Source: Panagrolaimus kolymaensis (lineage: Eukaryota; Nematoda; Chromadorea; Rhabditida; Panagrolaimidae). From it: a stretch of 64,000 bases of DNA. How positions within the stretch are numbered: position 1 is the stretch's first letter; every line of letters begins with the position of its first letter. The notes under the pieces are model-generated. The model saw nothing but the letters and a program-made list of their open reading frames with translations, did not search any database and was not told the origin of the DNA. Shown piece by piece: positions 12,412-26,000 of the stretch. The position numbers and the translations under genes were made by a program. The stretch spans positions 3,720,001 to 3,784,000 of the forward strand of contig JAJQJQ010000017.1 of the NCBI GenBank assembly GCA_028622995.1, in the 5' to 3' direction.

Positions 12412-14087
12412 ATGAATTCCAATTATAATCGACCATCAAATGGCAATAAACCTTCGAGTAGTAGTTTCTTCGAATTCTCATCTACTTCAATCCAATATTG
12501 GACTACCAAATCTTTAAATTCGTTGAATCGATTAACTTCTAAACGTAAAAAAACTCCAGCGAGCAATGCTTCTCAAACGACCGTTTTTGGTGTCGAAGTT
12601 GAATTACCACCTCAAACACGCTATGAACATCAAGAATATCAGTAAGTTAAATTTGACAAAATTCAAAGAATTTTTTTAATTAAAAATAATTTTTTATTTC
12701 AACTTTAGTTTTTAATTAGGTTTTTTTCCTTTTTTGTTTGTTAAATTTATTCTTCTTTTTTTGTTGGAAAGACGCATCAAGGTATTATTTTATAGCTTGT
12801 AATATTTTTACATTAGTCATCAAAAGCATATTATTGATTGTTGTATTATTTGCATTTTTGTAAATTTGGAAGTAGACAACAACTTTTAGCAACGAATTTA
12901 TAGACTAAACAATTTTCTTTTTCGGTTACGAAAAAGCGGATACATTTAGTCACCTGTTGTTTCTCGTATATTTATTTGTGAAACATATAAAGGTCGTCAA
13001 CGAAGATGAAAAGAAGAGCATCATCAATTCTTTATTTCCTTTTTGGCGCTTTATCCTTCTTTGGTAAAAGGGAAAAGCTTCGTCTACGGATGATTTTTGC
13101 GAGAAAAGAAAGATATTCAAACTAATTCCTTTTTCTTCTTTTTCTAAACATTGCTATCTTTTTTACACTTTTATGTTATTCAACTGAATTGAAAAATTAC
13201 TTTCTCATCCTTTTTCTTTTATTTTTTACTTTTTGTGCAACAAAAAATGACTGACTGATTTCGAAATATATCTATTAAATTTTTGAAAAATGACTACTAT
13301 TTCTTTCTTTTTTTATATTCCCTTTTTGAGTCATTTTTTTAAAATATTTCAGTGCATGTGAAAGAGAAGAAAAAAGATATCGGCTCCCGAGTGAATCTGT
13401 AAGTGAACACTACGCTACAATTGGAAGAAATTCCGTGAGGAAACCAACAACTTACAGTGTTGATAATAATTATCCACGGTTAGTTTTCTTGAAATTTATC
13501 AAAAAAGACTTATAAAAAAATGTAAAAAATTGACGATAAAAGATTTGAATGTTATATAAAAGGTAAAATAAGTGTTTAGCAATTTCGATAAAACTGTTGT
13601 TAAGCTTTAAACTTTTATCATATTAGAACTTAATTATACCAACACTTTGCCTCTAAACAGGTGTTAATTTAAAGTGAATTCTAAAACTCAATTTTTAAGC
13701 ATTTTTATTTTGTTTCATTATCAAAAATTTATCGGGTTTTAATGCAAATATTTTTAACTTTATAAACAATTAAAATATTTTCTTAATATTAACCTTTTTT
13801 TATAACAATAAATATTTCTTTTAGAGCAAATTCAATGGAAAGACGACGATATTTTGAAGCTCAATCAGTTTCAAAATCAGAAACTCGTTTGGATGGTAAT
13901 TCAAATCTAGCAACACCTAGTGCGTCGTCATCAACCTCGAAATTCCCCACTCGTTTACCAGGTGATCCACGGGTTACTTATGAAGAGCGATATGAATCGT
14001 CCACTGAAGTAGATGTTTGGATTCAATCACAATCCATTGGAAAACGATTGCTAGATAAACACGATCGAATGATATTAAAAAATAAAG
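12412..14087 (+). CDS. vab-10: vab-10 alternative N-terminus 1 (three exons)
   Basis: Exons 12412-12641, 13353-13478 and 13825-14087 join in phase and end in phase 1, which fits the acceptor at 19074 (G plus AT giving Asp of [11 protein letters not shown]). They encode 206 residues, Ser/Asn-rich at first ([17 protein letters not shown]) and later basic and Tyr-rich ([12 protein letters not shown]). No known domain is seen. Spectraplakins commonly have several promoters with isoform-specific first exons. The clear codon-level openness across three exons and the matching end phase are the support. Met 12412 is the first in-frame Met of the open segment. Confidence 0.75.
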
Positions 14088-17000
14088 GTTCGTTAATAAT
14101 TTTTTTTCTTATTTTTTTGAAAATTATTTGCTTTTCTTTCGTCTTTTTATTGTTTCTTTTTGTGATTTTACTCATATTTGTTGACCATAGTGACAAAGTA
14201 AAATAAGAAAATTCCATGACTTAAAGCAGGCAGCGGAAAAGAAAGATCAAGGCGATGCTTTATGAGGATTATCGAAGTTGTAGTAGTAGTAATGGAAAAA
14301 AGAAAGAAGAATGTGCAGTTCTAAATCCGATGAACTAACATAGTGTGCAAAAAAAAAGTTGTTTAGGCTCCAGTTTTCTAAAGCTTTTCTTCTTTTAAAT
14401 TTTTTTGTTATCGTCGGTGCTTCCTTCTTCTTTTTTTATCTATTAAATTCAAAAAAATTTATGTTTTATAAAGATTTTTTAATTTTAATTTTACTTTGTT
14501 TTTGATGCAAAGGTTGAAGAGGTTAGGTTTGAATATATGTGGTATGTGAAAGGATGTCAATGAGTTGTGATGTAACGTTCGAAATGAATTCATAAAATTT
14601 ATTTTTTAGTTTTAAGTTTCTAATTTTCTTTTTTATGTAATGTTTTTTTGAGAAAATATTTCTGCATCGTTTGAATTTTTCTGTTTTTCATTTGGAATAC
14701 AATTTACATATCTCTCTTTTAAGAATTTTTTACCTATTAAATTACTAAATTACTGCCACTTTTTTGAGTTGAAATTATTTTTATTTTCGTCAAAAATTAA
14801 AGCTAAATCCTTTGTTTTCAGTTTATTTATTTTCCCATTTTCATCGACTTTTCTCAAATTATTTTGCGTTTAAATTTTTTTTGATCGTCAGCGATTTGGA
14901 CAGTTATGTCTCTCTCTTTTTTTGGTCACAGTTTTTTCCCTTCTTTCTTCCATTACTAATCCAAATTATTATGTCCACTAAAGGTGGTGAAGAAATTGAG
15001 TCTCCCTCATTTTTCTTGATTCATTCCTCAAAGGAATGAAATGAAATAATAACAACAATGGACTCTCTTGCTCGCCAGCGAGTGAGTAAGGATATGATGA
15101 TATTCGTGAAGCTTGTTTGTTTGTCCAAGACTATCCTATTTTCGCCTCTTATTTTTTTCCTTTCCTGAAGCAGACACCTTTTTGTGATGTTAGAATCACC
15201 AAAAATATGAAAGAATGAAAAAAAAAAGCTAAAAATCTTTTTTATTTGCTCTTTTTTTCTTCGGTATTTATTCATTTTTTAAAAACTTATATATTTTTTG
15301 TTTTTTTGTCATTCTTAAACCTGCCACCTTGTCACTCAACTTCTTTTTTTTATAACCAACTCAACAGCTCAACCCATTACCATCTTCATAGCGCATCTTT
15401 TTTTGGTGCGAATTTTTTTTATTATAAATTTTAATCGATCAAGCCAACTTTATTTAGACTTTTGAATCCTTCCCTCACACATTTTTTATTTTTAAAATTT
15501 TGAAAAATGATGGTTGCTTTTTTTCTATTTAATCAAAAATAATCATCAAAATTTTTATGGCCGTTTTTTTACAGTAAACTCTCGATTGACATTAAGAAGT
15601 GCCAATTAAGGAAGAAGGATGGATCATGCCATTTCAAGGTTTTTTCTCGATCATATCACATTTTTTTATTTTATAACTCTATATTTTTCTTTCAATTGCG
15701 GAAATGCATTTACTCATCTGAGCTACACTAACTTTGAATGAATTTTTTTTTCAAGTAATTTTTAAGTGTGAAAAGTGCAAGTACTTGAAAGGAATCGCGG
15801 ATAGTAACCACCAACGAATGGTCATTTTTTTCGCATTGTCCAGTTTCGAGGCTTAGTTTTTTTTCAAAACTATTGTTCGCAATCTTTTACATAAATTTCC
15901 CTCCATAAAAAAAATCAGCACTGAATAGTTATTAATTATTCATGCAACCTTCTTAAAGGATTATTCTTCGCATTTTTAATGCTTTTTTTTATTATTTATT
16001 TATATTTTTGCAACATTCTCTTGCTTTTGACCCACTTCGTCATTCATTGACCGTGGCCATAAAAATACATATTATTTGCAACTTTTTTGGAAATAAAAAA
16101 AACTATCTTAAATGTTTTTGTTTAAAATGATGATAATCTTTTTATTTACGATTCTTTTGCTTTTTTGACGCCAATTGATTTTGCCGCCTTTTTGGTTGTG
16201 TATGTATGTATTGAGAGAAATGGAGAGCATCGACCCTAAAAAAGCTCTGATCTTTTATTTTTTATTATAGTTTCTTCCGCCTTTTTCTTCTTCGATTTTT
16301 TTTTCTATGTCGCACAATCTCTCTCTCTCTCTCGATCGATCGATCGATTTCATTCCCTCACTTTTTTGTTACTGTCGATACGGGAAATACTTTCATTATC
16401 CCTCACTAATTTTCTGTTTTGGGAACGATGGCAAGCAAATCGGCTGCTCGAAAGTCTTCCTCACCTTTTTTGACCGAAGTTGACCTGTGCAATAAATACA
16501 TATATCGAACGGGACAAGACTACTACTACCACAACTCTATACTAAGCGGTGCGCGTTTTTTTATACAAGCGAAAATGGAGGGAAAGAAATGGAAGACTGA
16601 CAGAATGGCGCTCGCTCTATTCTTTGCTTCCTTTTTCCCTCTCTCGTCTGCGCAACTCTGAGCTTTTTACTTTTTACATTTTTTTCTCTCTTGTTGTCAA
16701 AGAGGAGAGAAAAATTAAATGATTTAAAAAAAATCACCTTGTCCTCAATTTTTTAAAATTCTAAACTTTTTTTGGAGGCACACATTTTCCGGTCAGTATG
16801 TTTTTGGGCAACAAAAAAATAGTGGGCAGAAATTTGATTCCATTTCTTTGCCCCTTTCATCGGTTTGGTTGCGATGATGTGGGAGACATCAAAATCCTTT
16901 TGCTCAACACATACATACATTTTTTTATTTTGTTGCTTATTCTCTCTCATTTGTTTTTGAGTTCCAAAAATATACACATAATTATTTTATTTTTGCGTGA

Positions 17001-20000
17001 GATTTTGTCGTCTTCAATTTCTATGATCAAATATGTTTCAACAGTCGCCAACGTAAAAAATGACTCACGTCAATACTTTTATGACAAAAAATGAAACATT
17101 AATTTATTAGTTTTGTGAAGAGTTCCGACAAAAGATATTCCCTCCAATTTTATGCCTTAATTTTTTTATATGGCTGTTTATTTTTTATTACTTGATTTTT
17201 CTTTCTTTTTTCTTTTTATTTTTGCCGCAAAATTTTGATTACGTCGACAGTTGATCACCGTTTTCTCATGCATAAATTGTTTCGTTCGTGTGTGTGTCAT
17301 TATTTATTAATCATATACCTATTTTCTTAAATATTTTTGATCGTTCATTGATCCACGAATTATCACGAATTTTTGTCATAATCAAATATAGAGAGATTTT
17401 ATTTTTAGTGGATTCTTCAACAAAAAAGGTGTTGAAAAAAATATTTTTTAATATCTGATTTTTGACGCACATTTTTTTGATTTCTGATGCCTTTGTTTTA
17501 TTAAAATTTTTTATCCATCTTTTTGTTTTCTCTCTTTTTGGGCAGCGGAAATATTCTTATTTGAAAGATTCTTAATTTGAATGGCAGCTTATCATTCTTC
17601 CCCAGGTTCGGCTCTTTCACCTGCTACAACCACCCAAGGAGGCGGTGGAGGATATATAAGTGATTATTCTTCAGATTATTATAATCTGGATCCTGTTGAA
17701 TCTGAATGCTTAGAACATTATGAAAATAATTTAGAAAAATATAAAGGTAAGTCAATTTATTCCCCATTTGCTTCCGTATTCCTTCTTTGTCTTAATTAAA
17801 AAAAATTCTCTCATAATTATAATGTACAACATACACAATTTTCTCATTGTTATTTTTTTATCTCTCGTTTTCTTTCTTCTATAATATTGATAAAAGGATT
17901 GTGGATTTTTTCATCCTTTTTGACGCTTCTCTTCTCATATTGAAAGTATATTCAAAGTAGGACTAAAAAAATAACTGCACTTTGGTTATCGATTTTTTAG
18001 GGTCAGCAACAAAAAAGAAAAAAGAAATAACATCTGTCATCAAAAGTGAGAGGCGATCGAAGATTACGAAAGCAATGGTATTACTCATTCATAGACATAT
18101 AAAAAAAAGCTTATAAAAATCCTAAAAACTCACCCCGCCAAAAAAAGATTGAAATAAATTAACTCCTCTCAACAAACTCAAAGACAGCCAAAAAAGTCAG
18201 TTGTTTTAAAAAATAAATGCCGCCAAAAAAATCTATTTAAACGGATTTTAGTATAATTTTTTTGCCTGTGTTTTTGCGCTTTTGTGAATGAATAAACAGC
18301 ACAAAATCATTTAAAAAACAGACGCTTAGTTTGTATTTTTCTTTTTTTTTGTTGCTGCTGCTTGTGTCTCTTTTTCTTGTTAGCTGTTTGTAACCGCTGC
18401 TGGACTCTTTTGTACGCATTTATTTGACGTGTAAAAAAAGAAAAAAGTGTTGATAGCTGATTTTTTCTTCCTTATTTGAATGGATTCTTTGCGTTCCTTT
18501 CTTCCTCCATCATAACTTCGATAAACGATAGCAGCAACAACGACGATATTGTTGTTAAAAGCAACGCAAAGGAAGAGAGATTCATCCATCCTTAATGGGC
18601 GTAAAATGCAAGAGTTTTTCTTTGGTGATAAGCAATAATCTAAAGTGAAAATATATTGCTATTGCTATTGCGTATGCCATTCTTGGAGTTGCATTTTCTT
18701 CTTCTCTTCCTCCAATTTATTCTTAATTGTTATTAGAGAAGCGTATTAAAATTATATTAGGAAAAAATGGACGGTAGCGGTGTTAGAAAGATTAGTGCAT
18801 TTGAATTTTTTCATCATATTGAAGAAGAATCTCTTCATCCAGGCAGTGGTGGAAATAATAATAGCCTTGGTGTTCCTGGCATTCATCATTCACGTTCTGA
18901 AAGCTTTTTAAATGAACACCAAAATTCTTCAAGCAATGGTCTTACAGCTTTTCAACTTTTAGAAGAAAATCGTTGTCGAAAAACTGGTAAACATCTCTCT
19001 TGTTTTTTGTCTTTTGTCTTCCTCATTTTTTAATGTGTGTTTTTAAAAACAACAAACATTCTTTCTTTTTTAGATGAACGCGATGCAATCCAGAAAAAAA
19101 CTTTCACTAAATGGGTTAACAAACATTTAAGCAAGGTTAGTTTTTTTTTCGAAAATTTTAAAATATAAATCAAAAGATTACGTTTTTTATTTTTGTTTCA
19201 AATTTTTCTTTATTTCGTTAAAAACTTGACCTTGGAAAACAATATTGATAAATTGTTTCCACTCTTTCATTTTCCCTTGTTTATCTCTCATTAAATCAAT
19301 CTGATTTTACTTTTTTTTGACCAGTTGCTCTTTTCAATACTGCTATTTTTTGTGGAAAAAAAAAGAAGAAGAAAATGAAAAGAGAGAGTTTTTTTGATGA
19401 CAAAAAAATTGAAACACTTGAAAGCTTAAAAAACATCAATTTTTGTACCAAAGCAATCAATAAAAATTAAAGATAATAAACTAATGATATTTAGTCAAAT
19501 CGTCGCGTGGATGATTTATTTGTTGATCTCAGAGATGGATTTAGCTTAATTTCACTTCTGGAAGCATTATCCGGTGAAACTTTGGTAAGTTTTAAATGAA
19601 ATGTTATAAATTTTAAAGTTATGTAAAAATAATGTTAGATGGAAGAGACTCATTGTTTTGATAAAAGGAGGTCAAGCAGAGGCTGTAAATACCAGCGATA
19701 AAAGGCAAACTAATGCAATCAAATTTTTTTTTCCAAAGAAAGAAAAAACAACTACTAAATTAAGATAAATAGGGTAAATAGTTGTTAATTTTATTGGATT
19801 AAAAAAATAAATGATTAAACTCTTTTTTTTAAAAACAACTATTTTTTTAAGAACGTAAGGAGTTTTCATCATTTTTTGGGTATGTTTATGGAAAAAATTG
19901 TTATAACACTTTTTTAATATAAATTTTTTTCTTTAAATAAGACGAAATGGTAAAGTGTATTTCATAAAGAAATTAATTTTCAAATTTTTGCTAGAAAAAC

Positions 20001-23000
20001 CTTTATTGTTGCCCCTTCATTCTCATTATTATAACTATTAAAGTTATCCAATTTTCGAAAGCTATTAACATTAATGACTAATTTTTAGCTTTTTGCTTTT
20101 TTAATAACTTCTTTTAAATTTATAAAATGCGCAATGGAATTTATACCTTCAACTCCCTAAAAAGTTCCAAAGCAAAAAAAATAATAAAATTTAATTTGAA
20201 GAGAAAAGAAAGTATCATAATTGCATTTAAGTTTATGTATCAAAAAAAATTACACCCCTTCAATTTTTACTTTTTTTTGTTTCTGTTGGTTGCTTCATTT
20301 CAACGGACGGCGAAACACATTCCTTTTATTTTTATTTTTCCCTTCACCACAAAAATGGATAAATTGGAATTGAACCGGTTTTTTATTTCTTGTGGTAGTA
20401 TGTATAGAGGCCAGAAAAATCGGCGTGAGAAGCCTCGTTAAATTTTTTCAAAACTAAACTGCAATCATTACTGCTGCAAAAAAAGAAGAAAAATGTCAAA
20501 AAAATAATGTTTCCGCCACCAAAAAAAGATAAAATTGCAAAAAAAAGGAAAAGAAAACACAAATAAAAAAACAGATAATAAAAAAAATATAGTTGATTAA
20601 AAATAATATATTTTAGCCTCGAGAAAATGGATACACCCGATTTCACCGAATACAAAACGTTCAGTATGTTTTGGAATTTTTGAAAAAGAAAAATGTAAGT
20701 GCATCGAATTTAATTGTGGAATCGTAGTCGGAGTAGTTTCTGAAAATGAAGTTTGCAGCGAAAGAAAATTTACTCCTTAACTTTTAAGTCTCAATTTAAA
20801 AACAATTTATGATAATAAAATTACAGATAAAAGTGGTGAATATTCGCCCTGAAGATATTGTTGAAGGAAATGGCAAACTCACACTTGGTTTAATATGGAC
20901 CATTATTCTAAACTTCCAGGTTTCGGTTATAAAACTTCGTCAGCAGCAAGAGGCATTAGCTCGAGCTGCGACATTATCCCATTCTTCAAATAACACTTCT
21001 TCTACGAATGCTGTGTTGTTTGAATCTACGACATCATCCTCATACTATCAGCAAAAAACTTCTAATTTAGATCCAGCTGTTACTTCTTCTACTGCTACTT
21101 CTCAGAGTGTCGTGCTTCAGCGCCAGGTTAACCTTAAGCTTTATTTAATATTAATGCTTTACTAAAAAATCTTTTAATTTTAAAAAAGTGTTTATGTGTG
21201 TGTGAAAAAATGCGTGAAAAAAAAGTCAGACATGTTTCAATCAAAATATGGGGCAAGCGATTTTAGGCTAATCTTTGACTTTGAATTTTTTTCAATTCAA
21301 ATGCAAATATTTTGAAATTTTTTTCTTTGAAAAACCATGATGCGTTTTATTTTGATTCTTTTTTTTCTTCTGCTTTTTTCGTTTTCTGTATTTTTGTTTC
21401 TGACTAAGCAAAAGCAAGCGTTATGATGGCGCCTCCAACAAGCAACCATGTTTGTTGGTGATGGTGTCGGCAACTCCTTTTTCGTTTTTGTTGCAGAAAA
21501 AAAAGTTTTACACGGTTTTCAAGGATTGTATAACATTTTTTATGGCTCTTCCTCATCATATTCATATGTAAACTGATTATTATTTTTGCAAGCATAACCA
21601 TCATCTGTAGATTTTAAAATATTGATTATTAAAAAACTGTTATATTTTTTTCCATGAAAATTTTTATTTGAAATTGATCTTATTTTTATTATTTATTATT
21701 CCCTTCAAAGACCTTTTTTATATTTGCGTCTTTTCTTTCTTCTAATTGCCCTTATGTAAAAAATAATAAGGAGAATGGCTTCCTGTCTGTTGTTGAATGA
21801 TCAAAAATGTAACGATTTCTTTGAGGCTGTTTTGAAGGCGGCGGCGGTTGATTCATCGGCATTCCATTTATGGGCGACAACAAAAATTGTCAACGATTGC
21901 AATGATTTTCAACTTTTTCATACGAAAACGACGCAATCCATCCACCATTTTTACTACAACTTTCTCGTAAATTTAAACAACAAAAATACTTCCGATGATG
22001 ATAAGTTTATCTTATTTTTAAAAATAATCGTCAACAAAAATGGGTGTGGTAGTAATAGTTATAGTTATTGTAATAGAAGGACAACGCCTCAGGCATTGAT
22101 ATCATTCCTCCATTTCTCGAGAAAATTCCTTCTTCTTGGCCACCGCCCATTATTTAATTTGCAAAAAAGAGAAAATCATGAAACTGCAAAAAAGAAGGTG
22201 TTAAAAAACATTAACTCATATTTGAACAAGTTGCACCAATGTATTGACTTTATCTTTTTCTCCTCAAATGCTACCACTTTGATTATTACCGGTTATGGAA
22301 ATTATAAACATTCCAGTTCTCATCATGCATCCTTTCAAGAATTTTTCTTCACTCCTTTTATTAATTTTTCAGCTGTTTACATCGAAGTCGCCGCCATCAA
22401 TGATGGTGGTGGCCAAGTTGCAAAAGCAAAAATGAAGGTGATTGGGCGGAGTTTTTTACATCTTCGTCGTCTTAACAGACTTCAATCAAGAACATGGTTG
22501 TGGTGGTTGCGGTTTAGCAATCAAATTTACTTTTTCTCGAAGATAGTGTCAAGGTCGCATTTGAATGAAAGTCAACGACAACGAGAGCAAAAAAATCCTT
22601 TGCGCAGCCGCACGCAATGTACCGATTACGTTAGTTTTGAAGGCGGTGGCAGAAATAACGACGCACGTTTTTCATCCAAATTAGACTTCAAAAAATTTGA
22701 AGAAAACGCGTTCATCTGTGGCAGCGCGACTTCTTCTTCAACATTTTGTTACTTCGTCTCTGTTGCGCGGTGCAACAACCCATCGTTTTCTTCACCACCG
22801 CTGTTGCTATCAAATCAAAAACAAAAATATCATCAACACAATTCGTGGCAACGCCTGCCAACATCAAATTCATTAAAATATAATTTCTGCCGCAATCATC
22901 ATTTAGTGTGTCCTCCTTCTCATTCGAATAATAAGAAAAAAGAATCACGGCATAACCATCAAAGGAGCAACAACAACTGCAGTAGCAACAACGAAAAATA

Positions 23001-26000
23001 CGACAACCAAGAAAAAGAAAAAAGAAGGGAACCCCGCCTACGGCGAAATCGTCAATTTTGCGCAAAAGTTCTTCTACTACTTCTTTTCTTATTCTGTGTC
23101 CCTTCATCGTTGTTGTCAGTCGTCGTCCGAGCTCACGATCATCAGCAACAAGCAAAATTTTATTTAAATAATAATCAAGAAAATAATAACTACTCTCCTT
23201 CTTCAAGTGATTGTTGTCAATGCCCTTGGATATTTGCCAAAACTCAACTTCAAAGCCTTTTATTCACATTTTTTCTTTGTTTACTTTTTATAACTTCTAT
23301 TATAATTATGTATCAAGAAAAGAGATCATATTCGCGTAAATCCGAGCATAAAAGAGAAGGCACTGGTGCTGCTACTGGTGCTTCAGATTATCATCATATT
23401 CAAACGAATGGTGGCACTGGTGGTGGACCTTTCATCACTTCTCCTCCACCATCAGTTCGAAATGGTTCACTTCGAAATGAATCCAATTATCAACAACATC
23501 ACCAACAACAACAGCAACACCATCATCAACAACAGCAGCAACAACAACAACATCGAAGCAGTAGTGCAAGTCGTGTTGGTGGTGGAAGTGCCGATCATGC
23601 ATCTGAAAGCCATTATGTTCGAGGTGCTGGAGGCCAACTTGTTCCCATTAGTGGTGATCGATATTATGATTCCGCAGTTGGATATTCTCATGCAGGTGCT
23701 CAAGGCTTTTCTGAATCATCTAGTTATGAAACTCGTGAACATTATGAACGTAAAATTCGTAAAAAAACTCGCGGTGAACGTGAAAGATCACGCAGTCGTG
23801 GAACTAATGGTTTACATGCTTCTAATGGAAGTTTGGGAGGAAAAAAGGTTTGTATATTATCTTTGCGTATATTTTTTTTTTATAAAGGGAAAAATTATTT
23901 TGTCTGACCACTTGAAGTTCTTATTTTTTTGACATCTTCTCTTTTTTATTTATCTTTGGTATTTATTTCTCATGTAACCCCTTCAATTTTTAATCTTTTT
24001 AATTATTATACTTTTTCTTTTCATTTTCCTTAAGTGAATCACGTTAAAAAGATTTCTGTATTACGAAATCGATTTTTTTTTCTTCTTGTTCCCTTAATGC
24101 GTGACAACGACGACGATGAATTCAGCTTTTTATTTTTTTCTTTATGTTCGTTCAATCTTTTTTGATTTTTTTTGTCTTTGGCGAAAATACATAGCTTCTG
24201 CATAAGAAAACTTTGTTGCGCAGAATTTTTCTTTCTTTTTTTTGCCCTTGATCCGATGCTCAAACATACATTTCCTCGCTGTTGCTCTGTTCAGCGTCAC
24301 CACCACCGTGTCAATCGTTTTCAAGTGAGGATCAGAAGGCTCTGCGCGCAAGCAAAAAAAAAATTCAACTTATTTTTTTATACAAAAAAAGCTTTAAAAG
24401 GGTTGTCATTTTTTCTTCATCCTGTTTATTTTCTTAATTTCTTGGAAAAAAAAAGAGAGAGAGAGTACAATCAACCTTTAAGGCCAAGCTCATTCATCGT
24501 CTTTGGGAAGAATTATACCTTTTTGGTTCCATTCATTGCATAAATGTTTAAATTTTTTTAAACTAAAAATCGCCGCAAGCAATGCATTATTACTTTTTTT
24601 CATTTTTTTTCATAAATAAATGAAAATTGCTAAAGACGAAACAAAAAATCAGAGTAGCAAAAAAGTATACAATGGCCCCTGGTGGCGGTAATGAAAATGG
24701 CGGTAGCGATGATGATGGCGTATGAAAAGAGGTTTTGCATTAAAATTAAAGAAAGGCGGAGGCGCGCAATTGAACGTAAAGGAATGTCATTTCATTTCTT
24801 AAGGTCGTTGAATTGTGTATGTTTCACTTTCAAATTCTTTAATACATACAATAACAAAACAATTTATTTATTTCTTGATTTTCCTCTTTCTTTTTTTTTC
24901 AAAGATGAGCAAAAACGGTTTTTTTACATATTATAAAAGAGCACCCGCTGCGAAAAATAAAAAGAAGAGGAGGAAAAAAGTGACTATTAAAAAACTTGAA
25001 AGCAGTCTCTCATGCTTGATTGGTTTGAGATAGATGAAAGAAGAGGGTCAAATGTTTTTAAATGAATCATTCAAGTTATAAATAAATAAATAAATACAAA
25101 ATCAAGCAAAGCAAAACTGATTGAAACATGTCTGTGCTTCAAATGTGTGAACTTTTTATACTAAAAACTTTTAAACCTTCTTTGAATCTATAATTTTCCT
25201 CGACTTTTTTTCCTGAGTGTATTGTGTGTGCAAAAACCTTTTTTTAAATAACACTTTAAACTTTCTTTTCAAACGTTTATCCCATCCTTTACTTTTTTTT
25301 AAAACAGCTTTATGCATTGTTTGTATTTAGGTATCAGAAGTTTTGGCTGCCCATGATGGCCAATCAGCAAAAGCAGCACTTCTTGAATGGGCCAAAAAGG
25401 TTACACAAGGTTATCCTGGTGTAAATGTAACCAATTTTACAAATAGTTGGAGAGATGGTCTTGCATTTAATGCAATTTTGCATCGATATCGTCCAAATCT
25501 CATCAATTGGAATAAGGTCCGCTTTTCATGCTTTTTTATGTGTCTTTTTTTAACTTCTTCTAACCTTGCTTTTCATTCTATAGGTCAGCGATCAAAATAC
25601 ATCAGCTCGTGAACGGCTTGAAAATGCTTTTGAAGCAGCTGATAATGAATTTGGTGTATCTAAACTTCTTGATCCTGAAGATGTGGATGTTGATAAACCA
25701 GATGAACGTTCAATCATCACTTATGTTTCCTCTTTATATAATGCCCTTCCACATCTTGATGAACTAAGCAAGGTCAGTTTAGTGAATTTAGAAAAAAGCT
25801 TATTTGCACGTTTTTTGTGCTCTTTCTATTCTTTCACCTATCCCCTTTTTAAACCCCATCTCTTCTTCTCTACCATCCTTGACATTTTATAAAACTTTTT
25901 AATAATTAATTAATTAAATGTTTAATAACTAACAAACGCATGCTATTATTTGTGTTTAATATTTTCGAGTTCATTTTTTTGCACGGGTTATTTTTATATT

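Noticed and set aside
16419..16661. 80-codon plus-strand open frame in the first vab-10 intron
   Set aside because: No donor or acceptor of suitable phase and no recognisable content. It does lie near the CT/GATC repeat and may be a promoter region instead.
22712..23206. 164-codon open frame on the minus strand opposite the long vab-10 intronic frame
   Set aside because: It is Cys/Phe/Lys low complexity without splice context. It weakens the coding case for the plus-strand frame slightly, because the local composition lowers stop frequency, but it is not itself gene-like.
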